From contig CAJTUA010000018.1 in NCBI GenBank assembly GCA_910579615.1, positions 1-64,000 of the forward strand: a DNA stretch of 64,000 nt, given 5' to 3'. Of this stretch, positions 52,077 to 59,847 are shown in pieces. The position numbers and the translations under genes are program-made. The stretch is from an uncultured Lachnospiraceae bacterium (GTDB lineage: Bacteria > Bacillota > Clostridia > Lachnospirales > Lachnospiraceae). The notes beneath the pieces are model-generated. The model saw nothing but the letters and a program-made list of their open reading frames with translations. It had not been told where the DNA came from and searched no databases. Every line of letters starts with the position of its first letter. The stretch's first letter is position 1.

Positions 52077-53639
52077 ATGGGCACGGAAGCAGACTATCGC
52101 CTGGTGAACGATATCATTGACCACCACGGCGAGAGAATACAGAATCTGAAACGATATTATCCGTTTTTTTATCTGCAGGCAGTAAGCCTTGCGCAGTATC
52201 ACGAAGGGAAATATGCCAGTCTTGATATGGGGTATATTTCCTTAGCGTTGCTGCGCTTTTTTATTGAGGAAAATAATTTTAATGAGCGTGAAGTGACACG
52301 AAAGAAGGTGCATGAATTCCTTGCCGAATTGCTGCGGCGGGATTTTGATATGCATCTGCCCGCGCAGGAGGAAAAGGACCTGGTGACATATCTGTTTGAT
52401 AAGCTGCGCAACGATGGGAAGCCCTTCCAGTTTGAGTATTTTGACCCGGCGGACAAAAAGCGCAAAGCGACACGCACTAAGCTGATTGAGAGCGGAATTT
52501 CCGGCGGCAATGTCGTTTATTCCATTACGGCGGATGCAATTGAATTTTATCTGGATACGAAGGAAATCCGCGAGGAGAGCAAAATCAATATTGAACAGCT
52601 TTTGCTGGAGAAAATGATACGCACGAAAAATTTTATGGGCGGCATTGAGGTTGTGCGCCGGATGAACAGCGAGGTCAACAAGCTGCGCCAACGAAAAAAA
52701 GAAGTTCTGATGATTCTGGGCTACAATGTTTTCGAGGGGGTGGCTGCCCTTGAGGAATTTAACCGCACGGGCGTGCGCTGGTTTCAGGAGGAGCAAAAAG
52801 CATTTACGCGGAATAAAGAGCTCACGGATGCGGCGCGGCGCAGGGCGGAGACATCCGAAGGGATGGACGGGCGCGCGTACCGGGAGATTTTTTTGCTGGA
52901 TTCGGAATTACAAAAAGCCATGACGAACCATGGGCGGCTTCTTGCGGACTGCATGGAACTGCAGGTGAAGGCGGATGAAATTATCCACAAATATAAATTC
53001 AGCCGCCTGAAAAATGCTTTTGATTTCCGGGGGTTTCTTGAGAAGGCAAAAGAGCAGGAGGATGCGTCACTTCTCGGGGAACTTGTTTTGCCGCTGTTAA
53101 AACCGCATGTCCGGAAACATTTTTCCGTTTCCCAGGTGGACAATCTGCTGCTTGCGGCAATGCCGAACGAGGAAAGGCCGCAGCCTGTGCAGAAAGGGGA
53201 GGAGGAGGATTACCGGTTTGAGGACGAAATTGAGGAGGAGCGCATTGACGGCAATTATCAGGCGGTATTAAAAACGCTTCTGGATACGCTGCTTGTAAGG
53301 CCGCGGTTCGACCTTGCGGAGTTTAATACGATTCTTGAAACAAAATATTTTGACGAGATTTTTAAAAACAGCGATTATTATTCCTTCCTGGTGCAGCTTT
53401 GCCAGAAGCGCGTCTATGACCTGGCAGAAATCCGCAAAAAACAGGATACTTTTCTGGACGGCATTTTGGCGCACATGCTTGGGGAACTTCCGGAAGGCAA
53501 ATACCGCGGACTGCGCTTTTCGGTGGAACTGCTTTCGGATATCGGACAGGAAGATGCGCCGCCGGGTGAGCTTACGCACGGGGAGGACGGGAGAGGGGGC
53601 GTGTTCTGCACCTCAAATATACGGTTTTGCCGTCTGTAA
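52077..53639 (+). CDS. Kleisin-like (MukF/JetA-type) condensin subunit
   Basis: This 520-aa protein has the organisation of MukF/MksF/JetA kleisins. An N-terminal winged-helix-like part comes first (residues 1-150, LDMGYISLALLRFFIEENNFNEREVTRKKVHEFLAELL). A mainly helical middle with charged coils follows, and then a C-terminal winged-helix-like segment (FNTILETKYFDEIFKNSDYYSFLVQL). The identification rests mostly on position: it lies directly before a small KITE-like gene and a giant SMC-like gene, and its size matches JetA-type proteins. No enzymatic motif was seen. The ATG at 52077 follows GGGGAAAG; an upstream TTG in frame falls in the hairpin. The last ~20 residues after LLSDIGQED look non-conserved. 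Confidence 0.65.
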   Translation: MGTEADYRLVNDIIDHHGERIQNLKRYYPFFYLQAVSLAQYHEGKYASLDMGYISLALLRFFIEENNFNEREVTRKKVHEFLAELLRRDFDMHLPAQEEKDLVTYLFDKLRNDGKPFQFEYFDPADKKRKATRTKLIESGISGGNVVYSITADAIEFYLDTKEIREESKINIEQLLLEKMIRTKNFMGGIEVVRRMNSEVNKLRQRKKEVLMILGYNVFEGVAALEEFNRTGVRWFQEEQKAFTRNKELTDAARRRAETSEGMDGRAYREIFLLDSELQKAMTNHGRLLADCMELQVKADEIIHKYKFSRLKNAFDFRGFLEKAKEQEDASLLGELVLPLLKPHVRKHFSVSQVDNLLLAAMPNEERPQPVQKGEEEDYRFEDEIEEERIDGNYQAVLKTLLDTLLVRPRFDLAEFNTILETKYFDEIFKNSDYYSFLVQLCQKRVYDLAEIRKKQDTFLDGILAHMLGELPEGKYRGLRFSVELLSDIGQEDAPPGELTHGEDGRGGVFCTSNIRFCRL

Positions 53640-53723
53640 AGAGTGATGGGGAATGCATTGCTTCGTCGCTCGGGCGAACGTAAAACCACAAATATTTTTT
53701 AAAAGGAGAGCGTAAAACAGGAC

Positions 53724-54458
53724 ATGGAAAGCAGGAATCTGGAAAAAGCAATGGAAGTTTTCGGGGCATTGCTTATCGGCGAGGAAATCAGCCTTGGGCG
53801 GGGCAAAAATGCGGTACTTTATGAGGCATACAATCAGAATGCGCAGGTCGCGGAGATTGTTGACCGTATGCTTTCCGGTCTGAACCTGCGTCTCTATGAG
53901 TACAATTACAGCCTGTACCTGACGGCGGGCACGCAGAACAAGGTGTTTGGCTACAGCAACGACGAATTAAAACGAATGATGGGACTGCGCCTGAACCGGG
54001 AGTTATACCTGTGCTATTATATGATATATTGTATCATGCAGCATTTTTACAGCGATTCCGCGACCTATACCTTTGCGGAATATGTGCGGACGGAGGAGGT
54101 CGTGACCGCGGTCGATATGTCATTGTCGAATTTAATTGACCATCTGCAGGCTTACGCGGCGAGTGAGTTGGAGGAAAAAAGCTTCCGCGCCATTGCTGCT
54201 GCGTGGGATGAGCTTCCGGTTGTGTCAAATGAGGAAACGTCAGGGCGTGCGGGCAGGAATTCGCGCGTTGGGTATGTGAAACTGGTTTTTAATTTCCTGA
54301 TATTGCAGGGGCTTTTTATGGAGGCGGGGGAGAAATATTACCCGACGGACCGTTTCCACGGTATGGTGCGCTGCTATTTCGAGCAGGAGCGCGGCAGGCT
54401 GTACTCGATTCTCTCGCGTGCAGGGCAGGGCGGTACCGGGGATGAAGTTTTTAAATGA
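53724..54458 (+). CDS. KITE-like (MukE/JetB-type) condensin subunit, DUF6063-like
   Basis: This 244-aa protein has the size and position of a KITE subunit, the small tandem winged-helix component of MukBEF/Wadjet-type condensins. It resembles proteins I remember as DUF6063, a link of moderate certainty. Visible features are an N-terminal helical region (NLEKAMEVFGALLIGEEI), the LYEYNYSLYLTAGTQNKVFGYS strand region, and a C-terminal winged-helix-like block (YVKLVFNFLILQGLFMEAGEKYYPTDRF). AAGGAG is about 13 nt from the ATG, a long spacing. The SMC-like gene starts 53 bp downstream. Confidence 0.68.
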   Translation: MESRNLEKAMEVFGALLIGEEISLGRGKNAVLYEAYNQNAQVAEIVDRMLSGLNLRLYEYNYSLYLTAGTQNKVFGYSNDELKRMMGLRLNRELYLCYYMIYCIMQHFYSDSATYTFAEYVRTEEVVTAVDMSLSNLIDHLQAYAASELEEKSFRAIAAAWDELPVVSNEETSGRAGRNSRVGYVKLVFNFLILQGLFMEAGEKYYPTDRFHGMVRCYFEQERGRLYSILSRAGQGGTGDEVFK

Positions 54459-54511
54459 TTTGTGCAAACCGTAGCACGGGATTTTAATGTGTTCCAGCAT
54501 GGAGGTTAGGG

Positions 54512-57500
54512 ATGCCGCATATTAACAGAATCAGAGTAAACAATGTAAAATACAATTTTGGAACGCAGTCGTATGAGGATTTCTGCTTAAAGCCGTTTGG
54601 GCGCAATATGCTTTATGATTTGGCAAACGGCGGCGGAAAGAGTGTGCTTATGCTTTTGATGCTGCAGACCGTACTGCCAAACTGTTCCCTCGATGATAAG
54701 CAGCCGGTGGAAAAGCTGTTCCGCACCGGGGACGGCAGCCAGACCATCCATTCGCTAGTGGAGTGGAAGCTTGACGCGCAGGATGTCGTGAACGGTTTTT
54801 GGTATATGACAACCGGTTTTTGCGCGCGCAAGGCCCAGAATGCGGAGGAGGGCAGGTCGGAAACCGCATCCATCGACTATTTTAATTATTGCATTTTCTA
54901 CCGCGATTACAATGCGAACGATATCTGCAATCTCCCGCTTGTAAAAAATAAGGAGAAAATTACATATACCGGGCTTCGCAAATATCTAAAGGAACTAGAG
55001 CGGGATAATTCCCTGATTGTCCGGCTGTTTGATAAAAAGGGGGAGTACCAGAGTTTTATTGCGGATTACGGGCTCTATGAGAGCGAATGGGAAATTATCC
55101 GGGGAATCAATAAAACCGAAGGGCATGTGCGCACATATTTCGAGACGAATTACCGGACAACGCGCAAGGTCGTGGAGGAGCTTTTGATTGAGGGGATTAT
55201 ACAGAAATCCTTTGCCATCCGCGGGGGAGGGGAGTCCGAGGAGACGATGTCGCGCACGCTGCTTGAGATGAAGGATAAATTGGTTGAACTCTCGAAAAGG
55301 AAGAGCGAAATCGGAAATTATGACAGGCAGATGGAACTGCTCGCGATGTTTGCGGAGCGCACGAAGGGCTTAAAGGAAATCTACGGGCGCATGGAGCTTT
55401 TGCAAAAGGAGATTTCAGGGCTGTACTGTGCGGCGGCGCGGATGGAAAAGCTTTCCGAGAATCGGCGGCAGGACGCGGAAAAGGAGCTTGCCGGGCTGCA
55501 AAGTGAGATGTGGCAGCTCCAGGAGCGCATTGATGCGGCGAATTATTTGGGGGATTGCTCGAAAACAAAGCAGTGCGAGGTGAAGAAAAAACAGCTTGGG
55601 GAAGTGGTCGGCGCGCAGGAGGAGGAATTAAAGCGCATAGAGCAGGCGTTAATGCTGCGCGAGTCGGCAAATGATTACCTTGAGTACCAGGAGGAGAAGG
55701 CAAAGAGGGATGAGCTTGCGGCGGAGATTGCGGCAATGTCATCGGAAAAAAGCACGCTGCTTGAAGAAATCTGTTTTTTGACCCACCATATGAAGAAGGA
55801 GCAAAACCGCAGGCGGGAGGAGTTAGAGCAGGAGCTTTCCGCATCAAAGACACGCTACCACGCGCTTAAGATTCGGATACAGGGTGCCGGTGAGCGCGCA
55901 AATGAGCTGTCGGGGGAGCTTGCGGGCGGGCAGCTGCGCAGGGAACAGCTGCAGGAACGGCTAGAATACCTTGATAACGCGCTGAATACGAAAAAACGCC
56001 AGGTCGGAATTTTAGTGCTTGAGGAATGCGGGCATAAAAAAGAGGAATGTGAGGCGGAGAAAGCGCGCCTTAAGGAAGAGCAGGAAGCATACGGCATAAA
56101 GCTTGCGCAGGTGGAGGCGGAGCTTGGAAAAGCCGCGCAGGGGCTTTTGGCATGCGATTTAAAGTTAGAACAGCTTGGCGGGGAGGAGACATTCGAGACC
56201 GCGTTCCTTGCCGGGTATGAGGAGAAAAAGCAGCAGGCGGACCGGTTACTTTTTGTGTATGGCGCGAAGGATTATGAAAAACTGATTGCATTGCTCCGTG
56301 AGAAGGAAGTTTCGGCGCGCATGAAGTGCGAGGAGCTTGCGGCGGCAGTAAAGAAGGGGCAGGAGCGGATAAAGAGGCTTTCCGGTACCGCATGGGGCGG
56401 ATTTCTTGAGGAGCTTCCGGAGGCGGAGGAATGGAAGGAATATATCCGCGTGCGCCACGGGAAAAATGTGCAGAACGGGCGGGAATACCTCGCGGGCATA
56501 AAGGAGGGGCAAAGGGAAGAATTGTTAAAGGCATACCCTTATCTTCCATATGCGTTGGTGGTTGAGGAGGGGCTTGAGGAGCTTTGGCAGGATGAAAAAC
56601 TGCACGAGGGAAAAAACAGCCTGATTTTTCCGGTAATTAAGGCGGCGGCACTGCGCAATCAGAGGGAATTGCTGCATGGGGAGGATATCCTGTTATTCTC
56701 AAAAACCTTCGGGAATTTTTTGGAGGATGGCGCGGCGGAACAGGAAATCGGCCGGCTGTCCGCGAAATTGCAGGAGGATGAGCGGCGCATCCGTATGCTT
56801 GCGGACCAGAGGCAGACATACCAGGAAGATGAGAAAAGCCTTTGGCGCTTTCTGAATTGTTACGAGGAAAAATACAGGGAGTACATGGACAGGAAGAAGG
56901 AGCGCGAACAGGCACTTTCTTACTGGGAGAACGAAAAAAAGGAGCTTGCCGCGCGGAAGAAGGAGCTTTCCTCGCAGGGGGCTTTGTGCCGGGAAAGAAT
57001 TGAAAAGGCGAAAGCGCGCGCGGGGGAGCTTTGTGCGGAGATAGAGCTTTTGGCGCAGTTAAAGCAGGATTTTGACGAGGCGCAGAACCTTTCGGTGCAA
57101 TTAAAGGAAACGGAACATGCGGTTGCGGCGGCGCAGGGCCAACAGGAGGAACTTGCGAAAAAGTGCAGGGAACTGGAGCGGGAGGCGGATGAGGTTTTGG
57201 AGCGGACAAGCGCCATCCGGATAAAGCTTGAGCGCCTTGATATGGTCTGGAAGGAGAAATACCAAAGATACGATGTCCCGGGCGAGTATGGAGCCTGCAC
57301 GCTTTCGGGGGAGGCGCTGAAAGCGGAGCTTTCCGGGAAATGCCAGGCATATGAGCGCGAGCATTCCGAGGCGGATGATAAGAACCGGCTGATGCAGTCG
57401 TATGTTACGGCGATGAACCGCTGCCTGCGTGCAATTAACGGGCGGGGTATCCCTGTTTCCGCGCTCAAGGAGATGGAAGCCCGCAATGAGCTGTACACAA

Positions 57501-58927
57501 CCACGGAGCAGGAGCTGGTAAAGTTTCGCGGCGAGAAAGAAAAAATTGCCAAAACCCTTGCAGAGCGGCAGCGCGAGCTTGCGCAGGTTACGGCGGAGTG
57601 GAACCGCCTGCACGGCAAAACCGGGCAGCTTGCGGCGGAGCTGACAAAGCGTTATGGGAGCGCCCCTGTGCTAAAATTAGAGGAAGAAAAAATTGGTGAA
57701 TATGTCGAGAACAGCCGCGCGCGGCTTGGTACGCTGCGGCAGCAGGAAGGGCAGTTAAAGGAAAAACAGGGGGAATTGGCACGCCAGAACATGCTGTTTT
57801 GCGATATGCGCAAAGATATCGAGCGCATGGCGCACAGCGCAGGCTTCCATTGTTCCTTGCAGGAGGCGGATGACGTTAAGGAGGAAGCGGCAGAAACATT
57901 AAAGGAGCGCTTCCGGAATGCGGAGGAATCGTATGCCCGCGCGGTAGCCGAGCAGAAAAAATGTCAGGAAGACTTTGCGCGCAGTATGCAGAAAACCACG
58001 GAAACCCTTGTATTGCTCAACGCGGCATCGCTGGCGGACGAGATGCGCGAAAGCGTTGTGCTGCCGGAAAATGAGCGGGATACACAGCTGCTTGTTGGGA
58101 GGCTGTATGAGGTAAGGGATTGCCTTGCACTGGAAAAAAGCCGGATTGAAAGCGGCATTGAGGGCATCATTGGTTTGAAGGAGAATTTTGAAAACCAGTG
58201 CCTGCAGCGCTGCATCAATATCAAAGCAGAGCTTGACAGGCTTCCGGCGCTCTCGAAAATCACGCTTGGCGGGGAGGCGATTTCGATGGTTTCCTTACAG
58301 ATTCCTTATGTGAAGGAGGAACTGTACCAGGGGCGGATGTCCGATTATATTGATGGGCTGGTGGAGGGCGTGGAGGAATTTAAAGAGCCGGCCGACAGGC
58401 TGCGCTATATCCGCAACGCACTTTCATTTAAAAAACTATTCGCGGTTATTGTCACGGACATGAATGCCATCCGCCTAAGCCTTTACAAGCGGGAGCGCAT
58501 GAAAGAGCAGAGCCGCCACTTGCGCTACGAGGAGGCGGTCGGCAGCACCGGGCAGTCGCAGGGCATTTACATCCAGTTTTTGATTGCCATCATCAATTAT
58601 ATTACAAACATCAATTCCGGGCGCGGGGAGAACGCCGGGCTTGGAAAGGTTATTTTTATTGACAACCCGTTTGGCGCGGCGAAAGATATCTATATCTGGG
58701 AACCAATTTTTGAATTGCTCAAAACAAACCAGGTGCAGCTGATTGTGCCTGCGCGCGGCACGACACCGGCAATCACAGGTAGGTTTGATGTGAATTATGT
58801 CCTCGGGCAGAAGCTTGTGGACGGAAAACAGCAGACGGTTGTCGTGGATTACCACAGCAGTGTCCAGACGGAGGAACTTGAATACATCCCACTGCAGTTT
58901 GAACAGGAAAGCTTTGATTTTCTGTAA
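54512..58927 (+). CDS. Giant SMC-like ATPase (MukB/JetC-type)
   Basis: This 1471-aa protein is the predicted DNA-loop-forming ATPase of the condensin-like operon. The N-terminal head has a P-loop DLANGGGKSV (K43) in which the first glycine of the consensus is L. Long coiled coils occupy about 230-620 and 750-1180. They flank a central globular hinge-like segment near 620-750 (YPYLPYALVVEEGLEELW). The C-terminal head has an ABC signature GSTGQSQG (1344-1351), reminiscent of MukB's STGEA form. Its Walker B VIFIDNPFGAAK has D1384 followed by N1385 instead of the usual catalytic E. This DNPF form seems usual for this Firmicutes family as far as I recall. GGAGG precedes the ATG. Confidence 0.82.
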   Translation: MPHINRIRVNNVKYNFGTQSYEDFCLKPFGRNMLYDLANGGGKSVLMLLMLQTVLPNCSLDDKQPVEKLFRTGDGSQTIHSLVEWKLDAQDVVNGFWYMTTGFCARKAQNAEEGRSETASIDYFNYCIFYRDYNANDICNLPLVKNKEKITYTGLRKYLKELERDNSLIVRLFDKKGEYQSFIADYGLYESEWEIIRGINKTEGHVRTYFETNYRTTRKVVEELLIEGIIQKSFAIRGGGESEETMSRTLLEMKDKLVELSKRKSEIGNYDRQMELLAMFAERTKGLKEIYGRMELLQKEISGLYCAAARMEKLSENRRQDAEKELAGLQSEMWQLQERIDAANYLGDCSKTKQCEVKKKQLGEVVGAQEEELKRIEQALMLRESANDYLEYQEEKAKRDELAAEIAAMSSEKSTLLEEICFLTHHMKKEQNRRREELEQELSASKTRYHALKIRIQGAGERANELSGELAGGQLRREQLQERLEYLDNALNTKKRQVGILVLEECGHKKEECEAEKARLKEEQEAYGIKLAQVEAELGKAAQGLLACDLKLEQLGGEETFETAFLAGYEEKKQQADRLLFVYGAKDYEKLIALLREKEVSARMKCEELAAAVKKGQERIKRLSGTAWGGFLEELPEAEEWKEYIRVRHGKNVQNGREYLAGIKEGQREELLKAYPYLPYALVVEEGLEELWQDEKLHEGKNSLIFPVIKAAALRNQRELLHGEDILLFSKTFGNFLEDGAAEQEIGRLSAKLQEDERRIRMLADQRQTYQEDEKSLWRFLNCYEEKYREYMDRKKEREQALSYWENEKKELAARKKELSSQGALCRERIEKAKARAGELCAEIELLAQLKQDFDEAQNLSVQLKETEHAVAAAQGQQEELAKKCRELEREADEVLERTSAIRIKLERLDMVWKEKYQRYDVPGEYGACTLSGEALKAELSGKCQAYEREHSEADDKNRLMQSYVTAMNRCLRAINGRGIPVSALKEMEARNELYTTTEQELVKFRGEKEKIAKTLAERQRELAQVTAEWNRLHGKTGQLAAELTKRYGSAPVLKLEEEKIGEYVENSRARLGTLRQQEGQLKEKQGELARQNMLFCDMRKDIERMAHSAGFHCSLQEADDVKEEAAETLKERFRNAEESYARAVAEQKKCQEDFARSMQKTTETLVLLNAASLADEMRESVVLPENERDTQLLVGRLYEVRDCLALEKSRIESGIEGIIGLKENFENQCLQRCINIKAELDRLPALSKITLGGEAISMVSLQIPYVKEELYQGRMSDYIDGLVEGVEEFKEPADRLRYIRNALSFKKLFAVIVTDMNAIRLSLYKRERMKEQSRHLRYEEAVGSTGQSQGIYIQFLIAIINYITNINSGRGENAGLGKVIFIDNPFGAAKDIYIWEPIFELLKTNQVQLIVPARGTTPAITGRFDVNYVLGQKLVDGKQQTVVVDYHSSVQTEELEYIPLQFEQESFDFL

Positions 58928-58942
58928 GAGAAGTAGTATAAT
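58914..58942 (+). promoter_or_regulatory. Promoter for the ABC ATPase gene
   Basis: TTGATT (58914-58919) and a perfect TATAAT (58937-58942) are 17 bp apart, at the very end of the SMC-like gene. This makes the downstream genes separately transcribable. Confidence 0.65.
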
Positions 58943-59035
58943 GTGCGTAAAGGCGACACTGGCAGGACGAAACGTAAAACATAAAAATTGCAGACTGCCA
59001 GCCCACAGACTACCCAGAAAGGAAAATGGCGCGCG

Positions 59036-59797
59036 ATGGAAGAATTCTGTCTTGAGGTAAAAGAAATTTCAAAAAGTTACCGGAGAAAAAAGGCGGTCGA
59101 TAAGCTCTCCTTTACCCTCGCGCCAGGTCAGATTCTTGGCCTTATCGGAACCAATGGCGCAGGCAAATCAACCACGATTTCCATGATTGCGACGCTGATG
59201 AAACCGGACGAGGGACAGATTTTGTTCCATGGGCAGGATATCCGGAAAAATCCGCGTCTGCTGCGGGAGAAAACCGGGTATGTACCGCAGGACATTGCAC
59301 TCTACGAGTCGCTTTCCGGGCTGAGCAACCTCAAATTCTGGGGGCGCGCCGGGCATCTGCACGGCGGGAAATTAAAGGAACGAATCCGTGTGGTCAGCCA
59401 GATGACAGGTTTTTCACCCGAAATGCTACAAAAACGCGTCGGGGAATATTCCGGGGGGATGAAGCGCCGGATGAATATTGCGGTTGCGCTGTTAAAAGAG
59501 CCGGAGCTTTTGATTTTGGACGAGCCGACGGCGGGCATTGACATCCAGTCGCGCAATTTAATCCTTGGCGCGGTAAAGGAATTGGCGGATAAGGGAACGG
59601 CAGTGATTTATGTCGGGCACTATATGGATGAGGTGGAAAAGTTGTGCGACAGCATCTGTGTGCTTGACGCCGGGCATATGGTGTGCAATATGCCGCTTGG
59701 GGAAGCACTGCACACGCGGAATGGGAAAATTACCCTGGAGCAGTTATATAACGGGCTTTTTGAGGGGACGGAGCAGGGGGAGAATGGCTGCCTGTGA
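59036..59797 (+). CDS. Orphan ABC transporter ATP-binding protein
   Basis: This 253-aa ABC ATPase is complete: Walker A GTNGAGKST near 38, Q-loop YVPQDIALYE, signature YSGGMKRRM, Walker B LLILDEPTAGID and H-loop VGHYMDE. It resembles the ATPases of ABC-2 type exporters of drugs, lipids or bacteriocins, which normally have a permease next to them. None is present here. The ATG at 59036 follows AAAGGA at about 12 nt; an earlier in-frame start is not family-like. It is separated from the SMC-like gene by 108 bp containing a promoter, and from the TPR/P-loop gene by 50 bp. Confidence 0.9.
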   Translation: MEEFCLEVKEISKSYRRKKAVDKLSFTLAPGQILGLIGTNGAGKSTTISMIATLMKPDEGQILFHGQDIRKNPRLLREKTGYVPQDIALYESLSGLSNLKFWGRAGHLHGGKLKERIRVVSQMTGFSPEMLQKRVGEYSGGMKRRMNIAVALLKEPELLILDEPTAGIDIQSRNLILGAVKELADKGTAVIYVGHYMDEVEKLCDSICVLDAGHMVCNMPLGEALHTRNGKITLEQLYNGLFEGTEQGENGCL

Positions 59798-59847
59798 CCG
59801 GATGCGCAGAGATGCCTGAAATAAACACATTAGAATGGAAGGTTCGT

